DNA of 64,000 nucleotides from Monoplex corrugatus (lineage: Eukaryota; Mollusca; Gastropoda; Littorinimorpha; Ranellidae), in NCBI GenBank assembly GCA_030674185.1, contig CM060312.1, forward strand, positions 3,490,975-3,554,974, written 5' to 3'. How positions within the stretch are numbered: the stretch's first letter is position 1; each line of letters starts with the position of its first letter. The notes under the pieces are model-generated. The model had not been told where the DNA came from. It searched no databases and saw only the letters and a list, made by a program, of their open reading frames with translations. Made by a program: the position numbers and the translations under genes. Positions 33,900 to 46,017 of this stretch are shown here, piece after piece.

Positions 33900-34260
33900 C
33901 TTGGACACAAAGGGACGACTACATCTTCTGTCCAGAAACCTGCAAGGGGTCCTGATGAGGCTCTTTTTCTTTGTCTATCTACCGTCTGGTGTTGTGGGGA
34001 GGCGGAGACAATAGTCAAGTGCAAGGTGGGCTGCCTCTGTGACTGACAGGCCATGAACATGGAGGATCTCTGACTGACGCTTTCCATCCAGCGTCTGCGA
34101 GGTCGTCCTCTTGCTGGGGCTCCAGACAACCTCCGACTGTAGGATCTAAAATCTGGTTGGTCAGCGGGCAGTTGATCAGGTGGCCAAACCATTTGACTCT
34201 CTGCTGCTAGATGTATTGAGCGATGGGTGTGGCTCCCACCAGTTCCTGTATGATATCATT
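33900..34260 (-). pseudogene. RTE-type LINE C-terminal fragment
   Basis: On the minus strand one frame reads VKWFGHLI (about 34190) and another GAPARGRPRRRWMESV (about 34130-34080). These are the typical WxGH and GRPRxRW motifs at the C-terminus of RTE-type ORF2 proteins. Frameshifted and truncated. Confidence 0.6.
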
Positions 34261-34276
34261 CCTGATCATGTCTCTT

Positions 34277-36089
34277 AACGTTTTGTTTGCTGCTCTACAG
34301 AGACACCTCATTTCACAGGTGGTTCTTCTTTTTTCCAGGGTTTTTGTTAGTGTCCATGTCTGGCACTGGTACGTCAGGACTGGCAAAAAAACGAGGCTCT
34401 ACAGCAGCCATAACTGGTTCATGCACCTTGATGTCTTCGTCAGCCTGCCCCTGTCGTCAAGAGGATCAGACCGCAGAACACATAGTGCATAATGTCGAAT
34501 CTATCCATTGGAGTGACAAGCATTATGGCTGATTACAATTCTGCTCGTTATCAACAAGCTCCATGGCAGATGGTAGTTACTGACAAAACGATGACCGCAT
34601 TCACCACGAAATGTGGTCTGACCATGTGGACAGAACGAAAGAAAGAAAGAAAAGGAAGAAGAAGAAGAAAAAGAAAGAAGAGAAGAAGATAAAGAAAAAG
34701 AAGAAAAAGAAGTCAAAGAAGAAGAAGAAGACAAAGAAGTCAAAGAAGAAAAAGAAGAAAAAGAAGTCAAAGAAGAAGAAGAAGACAAAGAAGTCAAAGA
34801 AGAAAAAAAGAAAAAGAAGTCAAAGAAGAAGAAGAAGACAAAGAAGTCAAGAAGAAGAAGAAGACAAAGAAGTCAAAGAAGAAGAAGAAGACAAAGAAGT
34901 CAAAGAAGAAAAAGAAGAAAAAGAAGTCAAAGAAGAAGAAGAAGACAAAGAAGTCAAAGAAGAAAAAGAAGAAAAGAAGTCAAAGAAGAAGAAGAAGACA
35001 AAGAAGTCAAAGAAGAAAAAGAAGAAAAAGAAGTCAAAGAAGAAGAAGAAGACAAAGAAAAAGAAGAAGAAGAAGATCATAGTTTGATCCCCTACAGGTA
35101 TATACGTGATAAAAGGTGATCAACGCAAAACAACACAAGATATCTTTCACTCTTCTCCAATGGACTTTTTCTGAATCAAGATCACAGAAACAAGGAAACA
35201 AAGTGACAATGTAAAGAATAGGAAAACATTTGAGCACAGAATGTAAGTGGCAACACGAGGGAAGTGTGATATGCATACTGAAGGAGTGGCGGTACATTTT
35301 GGAACTGGTGGATTGATGATGACAATCCTGACAGTTTTAACACGGATCGACTGAGTGATTGTTAAGTGGGGTCGCTAGTGGGTGCACATTCTACAATATG
35401 CGATGTGGGTTGATTTGAATGTGAGAAATGTGGTTTGTGAATACGAAACTTATATGATCTGTTTAATGAATACGTTGGATCTCTCCAGGATGGTCTGTTC
35501 CAGTGGAATGCTCATAAGTAGTTGTAAATCTGGTTCTTATGTAGGCCCAGGATAATATAAAACCATTCATACTGGTTCTTGTGGGGCTTAGCACACTCGT
35601 GACGGGAAGCATCGATGATTGTTTCACACTTACGACCTGTGTGTGTAATATCGACAGTTTAAGGTACAAAATTGGTTCAAGTTGTTCCTACACTACGCTG
35701 GGTTCACGTTTTGCATGCTTTGAAAACAACTGTTAGCCTATTTGTAAACAACATATGGCAAGAAATTGTGGTCTCATGCATGAGGACATCATGCAACGAC
35801 TTCACTTTGATGACAGCTGTTACGGCAATGGTGGAAATGAAGTTTGCCGGGAAGAAAGTAATAAAGAAGACGAAATAGTGGTGGGTGCCTTCAACAAGTG
35901 CTAGTAATGGGCATGATAAATGTAGTGATTATGAAAAAAGAAATACACAAAAGACAATAATCAGTTAGACTACATACATGCTTCAATATACAGATCTGTT
36001 TTGACAGATTCAACTTTCCCAATCATTTTACCATAAGTATGTAAAATTTGTTGTAATTGTATCAATAATGAGAGATGTTATTTAACAAA
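34277..36089. other. Duplicated block B'
   Basis: Counterpart of 8213-9726. It begins TTTTGTTTGCTGCTCT and ends at AATGAGAGATG. It contains the same LINE C-terminus relic (SSACPCRQEDQTAEHIVHN, 34430-34490) and a much expanded purine-rich array. No intact gene. Confidence 0.78.
34621..35075. repeat. Purine-rich 27/54-bp array (GAAGTCAAAGAAGAAG)
   Basis: GAA-rich units of 27 bp alternate between a form with AAAAAGAAGAAAAA and a form with AAGAAGAAGACAAA, giving a 54-bp higher-order period. Lys/Glu-rich open frames on the plus strand and Phe/Ser-rich ones on the minus strand are trivial consequences. The paralogous site at 8563-8690 has only about 130 bp. Confidence 0.92.
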
Positions 36090-36465
36090 AATGACAAGTA
36101 CCCATATCCCCCAAATTTTATGAAGGCAAATTCCGGCCAGCATGGCAACAGCCCTGCATCAAGCCAGTCACAATAGAGTTAACTGTGCATTACAGATGGA
36201 GGGATATATGTCATTATAGTATGTGCTAAATCTGAATCAGTGGCAGACTGATCCAAGGGAAAACAATGTTTTTTACGAACACAGCACAAGTAGAATCCTA
36301 TTCTAACAGGTCGAATGCAGTAACAGTTTTTTATATTTTGTCCACTATCATTTGTGCACAGATGAATCAAGAAATGAGCATATTGATCAACATCAACATA
36401 AAAAAATCGAACTATTTTAGAAATATGTTAATTGTGAATTGGCGAATATTTTTCTTCTTCTTCTT
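36090..36465. other. Sequence between B' and C' (pre-insertion site)
   Basis: About 375 bp with no gene and a (TTC)n at the right end. In copy 1 this place is occupied by 11.6 kb of LINEs. Confidence 0.55.
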
Positions 36466-37345
36466 CTAATCTCACACCCAGTGTGATCGTTGGGGTTATT
36501 GAAGGGATTCAGCAGCAGGCAGTTCAGACAGACTGGTCCAGCTGTTGACATTGTCCATCCACTTTGTCCTCATTTGGCATCACTAACAGTCTCTGTATGC
36601 AGTTTCAGGTATTGTGGCATGGCAGGTGACGTGACCAAACAAATCAAACAATCACACTTCGTTTTGCAGTTCCCAGAAACGTTTCTTGTGTCCCTACCAA
36701 AGTGCTGATCTCGTTCCATATGTACTCATTGGCCTTATGTTCCACGTAAGCTATACAAAGCTATTCCCTCAAGGACTTGATTTCAAAGGAGGAGAGTGGC
36801 AGGATGGTTCAACGTTCGCCTGACAATAACTACACTCGAGGTTCCAGGGTTCATTTCCCGTTGAGGCCTCGACTTTTCTCCTCAGTTTGTCCGGAAAATC
36901 GAACTGAACGTCTATTCCTTCAGAAGGGGATAGGAAACGAGTAAGACCCGTTTGTATTCTAGCCTGCACACGCTAAAGATCCTACGTCAGTTGAACATTA
37001 TGAAAAGCAGAGCGTTCGCCTGGTTGTCATTGTATAAAACAATGGAGAGATAGGTTGATTTCTCAGGTCCCTATCCTTGAAGACCAATTAGTCTTCTTGC
37101 CTTTCTGAATTTGGACCAATAAGAAAAACACTGCGTGGCTCAGCCGTAGTTTCACATGGTGAATCCACTGTGGTGAAAGAAATGAATATGAATATGAATA
37201 TAAATATGAATATATGTGTGGTCTGTATGCATGCAATGGATTTATTTTTTTCATAGAATAGGAAGGATACTTTTATCTAACGTCTGTTCGCGGTCATGAT
37301 TTTGAACAGTCTATTTGTGTAGTCAGTATGCACGCAGAATATTAA
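36466..37345. other. Duplicated block C'
   Basis: Counterpart of 21316-22245, with the SINE at 36792-37214 and one diverged unit of the later 38-bp minisatellite (CAGTATGCACGCAGAATATT, about 37325). Confidence 0.8.
36792..37214 (+). mobile_element. tRNA-derived SINE, family S1, copy 2
   Basis: Head GAGAGTGGCAGGATGGTTCA, B-box-like GGGTTCATTTCCC about 50 bases on, and a tail of GAATAT repeats. It lies at the same place as in block C, so it was present before the duplication. Confidence 0.65.
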
Positions 37346-37934
37346 AACGAATATCAGTTTTTTCTCTCAAAGTCAGCAGTCAGTGTCCATGTTTCACATC
37401 CTTAGACAAGGCTGAAACAAAAGCCAAGCTCATCAGTTCCGTTTTCATCCCCCCTTAACACACCAGTGCCAGACCTAGATCCTGATTAAGCCCATCAAGA
37501 TAGTATTCATGTCTCTGACATGCGCTGACTGGAAGTTAAGCAACTGCCAACAAGACCAGACACGACAAGTTGAGATGCTATGGGAATTAATCATCGTTTT
37601 TCCTTCGTTCTATTTATGAAAAAAAAATTGTCTAAATTACAACTGTGAATGTATGTTAAATAAAAGATTCTTTACTATCCTATAAAAAATAAAACTATTG
37701 CTATTTATCAAACCGTAGCTTTCAAGCAATCGAGAAGGACCAGTATATAAAAGCTTGTATTTTATTTAAATTAAATCAGCACAATTCAAACAACTCTATT
37801 TTCTTATCAGTCACTGCAACTGTTTTGTTTTCTTAAAAGGTGCTGTGTATTCTGTAAGCTTGCAGAGACATATGGTGCAGTGATCAAACCTACTGGTGGG
37901 GGACCTACAGAATCACAGGCTTACAGATCATGTC
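37346..37934. other. Intergenic, nothing recognised
   Basis: AT-rich, with no gene or repeat seen. Confidence 0.45.
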
Positions 37935-38108
37935 TATAATAATTTCAGTTTTGCAAGATGACATCTCTGCTTTCAGAATGAATTCCTCATGCACTAACAT
38001 CACAGGTGCCATATGATGGAGAAGAACCAGAATGATCATGGCTAAAGCCTTAAGCCAGCACATAAACCTATGGGCTGACCAGGTCCTGAGTCGTACCTAG
38101 CCTATAGG
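37935..38108 (-). mobile_element. Dispersed repeat S3 (SINE-like), copy on minus strand
   Basis: Its reverse complement matches 50476-50616: shared CTAGGTA.GAC, CATGATCATTCTG, GAATTCATTCTGA and a GAAATT-type tail. Short, non-coding, found on opposite strands far apart. Confidence 0.6.
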
Positions 38109-38255
38109 GTTTATATCTTATACCAGTATTGTATCAGTCTATCACTGGAACAGTCTTGGTGACATTGTAATGATGTGTGTATCTGTGTATCATAAGACAG
38201 ATCAAGACATGTTCCTGAGTTCAGGGCACGATATGAAGTATTTAAAAGAGACGTG

Positions 38256-38262
38256 GATGCGG

Positions 38263-38303
<41 letters not shown>

Positions 38304-38318
38304 TGTGTGTGTGTGTGT

Positions 38319-38360
<42 letters not shown>

Positions 38361-38573
38361 AAAAAGAGAAAGAGAGAGAGAAGACAAAAAGAGAGAGAGA
38401 TTGTGCTTGTGTGTGTGTGTGAGTGTGTCTGTGTTTGTATATGTGTGTGTGTGCTTGCGCGCGCGCGCGCACGTGTGTGCGTGCGTGTATGTGTGTGTGC
38501 GTGTATGTGCGTGTGTGTGTGTGTGTGCGTGTGTGCGTGTGTGTGTGTTGTGTGTGTGTGTGGTGTGTTTGAG
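38256..38573. repeat. Compound (GT)n microsatellite
   Basis: GT tracts flank a short AGAGAGAG stretch (38362-38400) and a (GC)n run at 38459-38472. Confidence 0.95.
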
Positions 38574-38819
38574 TTGATTCACCCACAGGCAGTATGGTGC
38601 GTGTGCAATGTTTACAAGCATAAACGGGTATGATTCAATAATGGCATCATATACTACCCTAACTAATCTCTTATTGATCAATATTTTCCATGCCAAACAA
38701 CATTGGGAAAGGAATCATTCAATAAATTTCTTGGTGCGGTTATAAGTATTCCTATCTAATTGCCGCAATGACAACAGGCTTATAATCAATAGCGTCAATT
38801 TGATAGATTGGTAATTATT

Positions 38820-38829
38820 CAGTTCTCTT

Positions 38830-38872
<43 letters not shown>

Positions 38873-38879
38873 GTCTGTC

Positions 38880-38918
<39 letters not shown>

Positions 38919-39035
38919 CTCTCTCTCTCTCTCATTCTTTCTTTCTCTCTTTCTTCTCCTTTTTCTCTCTCTCTCTCTCTTCCTCTCTCTCTATTTCTCT
39001 CTCTCCCTCTCTGTCTCTCTAGCACTGTCTGTCTG
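38820..39035. repeat. (CT)n / (CTTT)n microsatellite
   Basis: Pyrimidine tract of CT with CTTT and CTGT variants, followed by the dispersed block D'. Confidence 0.96.
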
Positions 39036-39049
39036 CCTCTCATCTTTTT

Positions 39050-39517
39050 TGCCTCGCTTTTAGTTGATGATTTTCATATTTTAACGGTCTAAATGATACA
39101 GTGACATAAGCAAGCAAACAAACAAACCAACAAACAAACGAACAATTAAAACAAACAAACAAACAAACAAACAACAAACAAAAACAAAACAAAAAACATT
39201 CAGCAACAAATAAAAATCAAGACAGCACTATGACATATTTAAGATGTTGTGGAAATTACACAGTCTTTGTCTTTCTTTCTGTCTGTCTTTCTTTCGTTCT
39301 TTTTTGCAGTTGTTTTGTTTTGTTTTGTTTTGTTTGTTTTGTTTTGTTTGTGCCTATTGTCATAAAGACATTCCATGCACATATATAAAGCCAATCCCCT
39401 TCCACACAAGTTTAGATGGCAACATGCACGTGAGGAAAACAGCCGTCACAACAGAAAAATCAGAAGAGTGAAAACATAAACAACAAAAAGTACACACATG
39501 TTAGTATTTCTTCTTTT
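39050..39517. repeat. Dispersed block D' (copy 2)
   Basis: Counterpart of 17137-17545, including (AAAC)n at 39105-39200 and (GTTTT)n at 39310-39350. Its right end is cut by the tail of an L2-like LINE. Confidence 0.65.
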
Positions 39518-39648
39518 ATTATTATTATTATTATTATGAACATTTAGTACGCCTAATCAAATTAATGCCCTAGGAGTTAACAATGGCAGAACATATAACC
39601 GAAATCACAAGCACGCACACACACGCCCACAAACACACACACGCACAC

Positions 39649-39683
<35 letters not shown>

Positions 39684-39684
39684 A

Positions 39685-39726
<42 letters not shown>

Positions 39727-41363
39727 CACGACATGCAAATGCAATGACACATTGACACTAAGACATTATAAAGCCAACATAACGTTACATGGGGGGAGGG
39801 GGGCAAAAATTACCAGTTATTTGGGAAACAGATGAGTTTTGAGGGAGCGTTTGAATGTGGACAGAGAGGGTGAGTATCTGAGTGAGCGAGGTAGCTGATT
39901 CCAGATAGTTGGAGCTTGATAGGAAAAAGAACGCTGCCCAAACCTTTTAGTGCGGACTATGGGGATACTATAGAGACGGGTGTCGGATGAGGACCGCAAA
40001 ACTCGAGATGGCGTGTAGAGATGTAACAGATGGGCGAGATACTCAGGACAGGAGGACTCAATAGATTTGAAGCAGAGACAGGCAATCTTGTAGGATATTC
40101 TTTGCTGAACCGGGAGCCAGTGAAGAGAACAGAGCAATGGCGTAACATGGTTAAATTTTGAAGAGCGGAAGATGAGACGGACAGCATGATTTTGAACTTT
40201 CTGAAGTTTGTTAATGAGGTGAGAGGGGGAACCAGACAAAAGAGCATTACAGTAATCAAGACGAGATAGAACAAGTGCACAGACAAGAGTCTTTGTCGTG
40301 TCTTCTGAGAGGAGATGGCGGATAGAAGCAATTCGGCGGAGTTCAAGAAAACAAGTCCGACAAACGTTGCTAACATGCAGATGGAAGGACAGGGTTTGGT
40401 CAAGAGTTACACCAAGGTTACGGGCAGAATAGGAGAGAGTGATAGACGAGTCAACAAGTGTGATGGAGGTTGGAAGAGAGGGGTGATTTTGGAGTTTGGG
40501 TGGGGTGATCAAGATCAATTCGGATTTCTCTTCATTCAATTTCAGTTTGTTTTCAGTCATCCAATCCTTCAGGTCGGCTACACAAGATTGGGTGTTTTGG
40601 ATCATGAGGGGAAGGTCAGGGAGAGGCCCAGAGACATACAGCTGATTGTCATCCGAGAAAGAATGATGCTGAAGTAGGTGTTCTTGGACAATAGAGGAGA
40701 CAGGATAGGTGTAGAGAATGAAAAGTAGGGGGCCCAGAACAGATCCCTGTGGCACTCCATAGGTCAGACAGGAAGCATTAGAAGAAAGACCATTGACAGA
40801 AACTACTTGCAGACGATCGGTGATGTAAGAATGAAACCAATTCAAGACAGTATCATGGAGCCCAAAAGAGTGATGCAGACGGGAGAGAAGGATAGAGTGG
40901 TCAATAGTGTCAAAGGCAGCAGATAGGTCCAAGAGAGTCAAAAGTGATACATTGTTAGAGTCAAGAGTAGTCAGTAAGTCGTTGCAGATTTTGAGAAGAG
41001 CAGTCTCGGTGCTATGTGCAGAACGGTAAGCAGACTGAAGGGGATAGACAAGGTTATTGGAATGAAGGTGGTTTAACAGCTGGTTGAGAACAACTTTCTC
41101 TAAGACCTTGGAAAGAAATGGAAGATTTGACACAGGTCTATAGTTTTTCAAATTCTCAGGGTCAAGAGTCGTCTTTTTTAGAAGAGGTCTAACAATTGCT
41201 GACTTGAAAGAAGAAGGAAAGGAGCCAGTTGAGAGGGAATGGTTGATGATGTTGGTGATGTGAGGAAGAAGAGTATCAAGACAATGGGTGAGGAAAGAAA
41301 CTGGCAATGGGTCAAGTTCACAGGTTTTAATGCCGGATTTCATGATGATTTTCTTAACAAAGT
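39518..41363 (-). mobile_element. L2-like LINE, second subfamily, broken by gap
   Basis: The minus strand is open from the gap to a stop at 39817. It encodes most of an RT and C-terminal domain: [12 protein letters not shown] (about 41330), [50 protein letters not shown], and a catalytic box FSDDNQL (Ser in place of the Ala of YADD), then [12 protein letters not shown] and [12 protein letters not shown]. It is clearly related to, but diverged from, the L2-type family at 10, 18, 58 and 63 kb. The 3' end is an (AAT)n tail at 39518-39537. The endonuclease part would lie in or beyond the gap. The long frame continuing across the gap into satellite is an artefact. Confidence 0.85.
39605..39724. 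repeat. (AC)n microsatellite in L2-like 3' UTR
   Basis: AC tract with GCAC and ACCAC interruptions between the stop codon and the tail of the minus-strand LINE. Confidence 0.95.
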
Positions 41364-41463
41364 NNNNNNNNNNNNNNNNNNNNNNNNNNNNNNNNNNNNN
41401 NNNNNNNNNNNNNNNNNNNNNNNNNNNNNNNNNNNNNNNNNNNNNNNNNNNNNNNNNNNNNNN
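41364..41463. other. Assembly gap (100 N)
   Basis: Exactly 100 N between a LINE and a satellite, the usual convention for a gap of unknown size. The satellite probably caused the break. Confidence 0.99.
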
Positions 41464-42535
41464 ACACATACCACACACCTGTTGGTTATCCTGACACATA
41501 CCACACACCTGTTGGTACCTGACACATACCACACACCTGTTGGTACCTGACACATACCACACACCTGTTGGTACTGACACATACCACACACCTGTTGGTA
41601 CCTGACACATACCACACACCTGTTGGTACCTGACACATACCACACACCTGTTGGTACCTGACACATACCACACACCTGTTGGTACCTGACACATACCACA
41701 CACCTGTTGGTACCTGACACATACCACACACCTGTTGGTGAATACCTGGACACATACCACACACCTGTTGGTACCTGACACATACCACACACCTGTTGGT
41801 ACCTGACACATACCACACACCTGTTGGTACCTGACATATACCACACACCTGTTGGTACCTGACACATACCACACACCTGTTGGTACCTGACACATACCAC
41901 ACACCTGTTGGTACCTGACATATACCACACATCTGTTGGTACCTAACACATACAACGCACCTGTTGGTACCTGACACATACCACACACCTGTTGGTATCT
42001 GACACATACCACACACTGTTGGTACCTGACACATACCACACACCTGTTGGTACCTGACACATACCACACACCCGTTGGTACCTGACACACACCACACACC
42101 TGTTGGTACCTGACATACACCACACACCTGTTGGTATCTGACACATACCACACACCTGCTGGTACCTGACACATACCACACATCTGTTAGTACCTGACAC
42201 ATACCACACACCTGTTGGTATCTGACACATACCACACACTTGTTGGTACCTGATACATACACACACACCTGTTGGTACCTGACACATACCACACATCTGT
42301 TGATACCTGACACATACCACACACCTGTTGGTACCTGATACATACCACACACCTGTTGGTACCTGACACATACCACACATCTGTTAGTATCTGACACATA
42401 CCACACACCTGTTGGTACCTGACACATACCACACATCTGTTGGTACCTGACACATACCACATACCTGTTGGTACCTGACACATCACATACCTGTCATCCT
42501 GTTAGCACCTGACACATACACATACTTCACAGAGA
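41464..42535. repeat. 28-bp satellite, second type (GGTACC in each unit)
   Basis: About 37 units of 28 bp with ACACATACCACACACCTGTT then GGTACCTG. Most units carry GGTACC. Unrelated in sequence to the other 28-bp array. It abuts the gap, so the true length is unknown. Confidence 0.96.
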
Positions 42536-42590
42536 AAAAAGGCAATTAAGTCATATGTTTTATGATTACCAATACAATCAGTTTTTGCAG

Positions 42591-42935
42591 GCCCGGTTAT
42601 CTCAGTCAGCAGAACATAGGACTCTTAGAGTTGTGGGCTCAAACCCTCCTTTGGGCAGGGATTTTTATGCATGATGCTTGGTTCTTTTGACAAAGCCATG
42701 GACTCAGGATCTGATATCTTCAGTTCGATCCCAGCCCGCAACATTAGACAATGGCCTGTTGGCTGCCCATCTTAATGTTTCCATCATTCTGATGGTGCCA
42801 GCTTAGTGTTTCAGTTTAAGACCTTGCCATTGCACAGGGTTTTGTGCAGGCTCTTGGAGTCTGTCAGATAACTGCTGGCAGACTTGGGTGGAGCACATAT
42901 GGAATTGTCCAAGTGTGATGAATTCTTTGTGAACA
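42591..42935 (+). mobile_element. tRNA-Lys-derived SINE, family S2
   Basis: The first 68 bases (GCCCGGTTATCTCAGTCAGC, then ACTCTTAGA with a CTT anticodon position, then GGGCTCAAACCC and a closing TTTGGGCAG) follow the layout of a tRNA-Lys with A and B boxes. The variable-loop region is shortened and the T arm is mutated, so it is not a working tRNA gene. A body of about 270 bp follows, whose 3' half recurs at 29866-29998. Confidence 0.7.
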
Positions 42936-42946
42936 AAATCCAAAAT

Positions 42947-45560
42947 CCAAATTCAGTTTTATCAAAAACCTTCCATCATAAATCGTGCAATGTGTTTTAC
43001 TCAGTTTTATCAAAAACCTTCCACCATGAATCGTGCAATGTGTTTTACACTCAGTTTTATCAAAAACCTTCCATCATGAATTGTGCAATGTGTTTTACAC
43101 TCAGTTTTATCAAAAAGCTTCCATCATGAATCATGCAATGTGTTTTACTCAGTTTTATCAAAAACCTTCCATCATGAATTGTGCAATGTGTTTTACACTC
43201 AGTTTTATCAAAAACCTTCCATCATGAATTGTGCAATGAGTTTTACACTCAGTTTTATCAAAAACCTTCCATCATGAATCATGCAATGTGTTTTACACTC
43301 AGTTTTATCAAAAACCTTCCATCATAAATCGTGCAATGTGTTTTACACTCAGTTTTATCAAAAACCTCCATCATGAATTGTGCAATGTGTTTTACACTCA
43401 GTTTTATCAAAAACCTTCCATCATGAATTGTGCAATGTGTTTTACACTCAGTTTTATCAAAAACCTTCCATCATGAATTGTGCAATGTGTTTTACACTCA
43501 GTTTTATCAAAAACCTTCCATCATAAATCGTGCAATGTGTTTTACTCAGTTTTATCAAAAACCTTCCATCATGAATTGTGCAATGTGTTTTACACTCAGT
43601 TTTATCAAAAACCTTCCATCATGAATTGTGCAATGTGTTTTACACTCAGTTTTATCAAAAACCTTCCATCATAAATCGTGCAATGTGTTTTACACTCAGT
43701 TTTATCAAAAACCTTCCATCATGAATTGTGCAATGTGTTTTACACTCAGTTTTATCAAAAACCTTCCATCATGAATTGTGCAATGTGTTTTACACTCAGT
43801 TTTATCAAAAATCTTCCATCATAAATCGTGCAATGTGTTTTACACTCAGTTTTATCAAAAACCTTCCATCATGAATTGTGCAATGTGTTTTACACTCAGT
43901 TGTATCAAAAACCTTCCATCATGAATTGTGCAATGTGTTTTACACACAGTTTTATCAAAAACCTTTCATCATGAATCATGCAATGTGTTTTACACTCAGT
44001 TTTATCAAAAATCTTTCATCATGAATCATGCAATGTGTTACACACAGTTTTATCAAAAACCTTCCATCATGAATTGTGCAATGTGTTTTACACTCAGTTT
44101 TATCAAAAACCTTCCATCATGAATCATGCAATGTGTTTTACACTCAGTTTTATCAAAAACCTTCCATCATGAATTGTGCAATGTGTTTTACACTCAGTTT
44201 TATCAAAAACCTTCCATCATGAATTGTGCAATGTGTTTTACACTCAGTTTTATCAAAAACCTTCCATCATGAATTGTGCAATGTGTTTTACACTCAGTTT
44301 TATCAAAAACCTTCCATCATGAATTGTGCAATGTGTTTTACACACAGTTTTATCAAAAACCTTCCATCATGAATTGTGCAATGTGTTTTACACTCAGTTT
44401 TATCAAAAACCTTCCATCATGAATTGTGCAATGTGTTTTACACTCAGTTTTATCAAAAACCTTCCATCATGAATTGTGCAATGTGTTTTACACACAGTTT
44501 TATCAAAAACCTTCCATCATAAATCGTGCAATGTGTTTTACTCAGTTTTATCAAAAACCTTCCATCATGAATTGTGCAATGTGTTTTACACACAGTTTTA
44601 TCAAAAACCTTCCATCATGAATTGTGCAATGTGTTTTACACACAGTTTTATCAAAAACCTTCCATCATGAATCATGCAATGTGTTTTACTCAGTTTTATC
44701 AAAAACCTTCCACCATGAATTGTGCAATATGTTTTACACTCAGTTTTATCAAAAACCTTTCATCATGAATCATGCAATGTGTTTTACACTCAGTTTTATC
44801 AAAAACTACAATCATCAATCAAGTAATATGTTTTATCTTATAAAACATTTTTTAACAACTATGATTCATGCAATGTGTTTTATACTCATAGTATAGTCAG
44901 AAACTTAGCAATCATGAATCGTGTCATATGTCTGATACTTAGTCTTATCAAGAATTTAGCAATCATGTATCCTGTCATGTTTTACATGTATACTCACAGT
45001 GTTAACAAAACTTGGCAATCAAGAATCATGTACTGTGAGTGTGATACCCAGCCTCAACGAAAACTTGGCAATCATGAATCATACAAGTTTTATACTCACA
45101 GTTTTATCAAAAACCTGGCAAAATTGAGTCATGTATAAAATGCATCAAAAATTTGCAATCATGAGTCCTGTAATTTGTTTTATACTGTTTTATCAAAGAC
45201 TTAGTAATCAAGCACCACATAATATGTTTTATATACACAGTTTGATCAAAAACTTGGCAATCATGAATGATATCATTTGTTTTATGCTCTATTTTATCAA
45301 AAACTTAGTAATCATGTATCATGTATGCAATATGTCTTATACTCATAGTTTAACCAAATCTGTATGTAATGTTTTATACTCACAGTTTGATCAAAAACTT
45401 GGCAATCATGAATGATGTCATTTGTTTTATGCTCTATTTTATCAAAAACTTTGTAATCATGTATTATGTATGCAATATGTCTTATAGTTATACTCATAGT
45501 TTAACCAAATCTGTATGTAATGTTTTATACTCACAGTTTGATCAAAAACTTGGCAATCAA
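42947..45560. repeat. 50-bp satellite array
   Basis: From 42947 to about 44820 there are some 37 close units of 50 bp: CAGTTTTATCAAAAACCTTC, CATCATGAATTGTGCAATGT, GTTTTACACT. Units shortened by 2 bases (GTTTTACTCAG) recur. From 44820 to 45560 the units are strongly diverged (AATTTAGCAATCATG, TTTTATACTCACAG), like the decayed edge of an array. Open frames here are translated repeat only. Confidence 0.95.
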
Positions 45561-46017
45561 ATCATCTCCCTCCAGACCCTCGCACTTCCCGATGCTGCTC
45601 CAGGCGGCAACAGCGTCCCTGTCCTCAATGACAATTGCTGCTGCAGCCATGTTGATTTTCTATGCAGTGAAGGCCATGCTCTGGACAGAATCACTCGTCT
45701 GGGAGGCTTGAGTTAGTGATGATCCATGCAGGACTCATCTCCTCCATGGATGGCATGTCTGAGAGAAACAGCAGTGAAACTAAAGATTTATCTCCATGGG
45801 TAAAAAGATGAAAGTCATTCCATAACCCTGAGGTTGCAGGGTGTGAGGTGATAGAAAACTCAACTTTTATACAGGCCAGCATTATAAGAGTGGTGCCCAT
45901 CTCTCTATCCACTAGACAATTCTGGATAAATCTAAAGTTAAAGTTGAAGCTGGCAAGTGAAGATATGCCACCACTACTGCTGCTGCTACTGCTACTGATG
46001 AGGGAATACTGTTAGGG
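45561..46017. other. Spacer with weak SINE-like traces
   Basis: The plus strand at 45580-45710 has a short frame with an Ala-rich hydrophobic stretch (SSMTIAAAAMLIFYAVKAML) but no start/stop context or domain that supports a gene. At 45800-45930 the minus strand shares CCTCAGGGTTATGGAA-type words with 50430-50480. A GCTGCTGCT run lies near 45975. Confidence 0.35.

Noticed and set aside
34611..35087. Lys/Glu-rich open frame of 158 codons
   Set aside because: Translation of the GAA-rich tandem array; no start context or flanking coding sequence.
38202..38696. His/Thr- or Cys/Val-rich frames over 38.2-38.7 kb (and over all other AC/GT tracts)
   Set aside because: Translations of dinucleotide repeats.
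39817..42183. 788-codon open frame on the minus strand
   Set aside because: It joins translated 28-bp satellite to an RT across 100 N. The N length is arbitrary, so it is not one protein.
41486..42481. 331-codon open frame in the satellite
   Set aside because: Pure translation of the 28-bp unit; all frames are open for the same reason.
42591..42658. tRNA-Lys gene
   Set aside because: Shortened variable region and mutated T arm, followed by a body shared with 29.9 kb; it is a SINE head.
45570..45720. Short exon with a hydrophobic Ala-rich segment
   Set aside because: Only about 45 codons, no splice sites or similarity that can be supported by eye.
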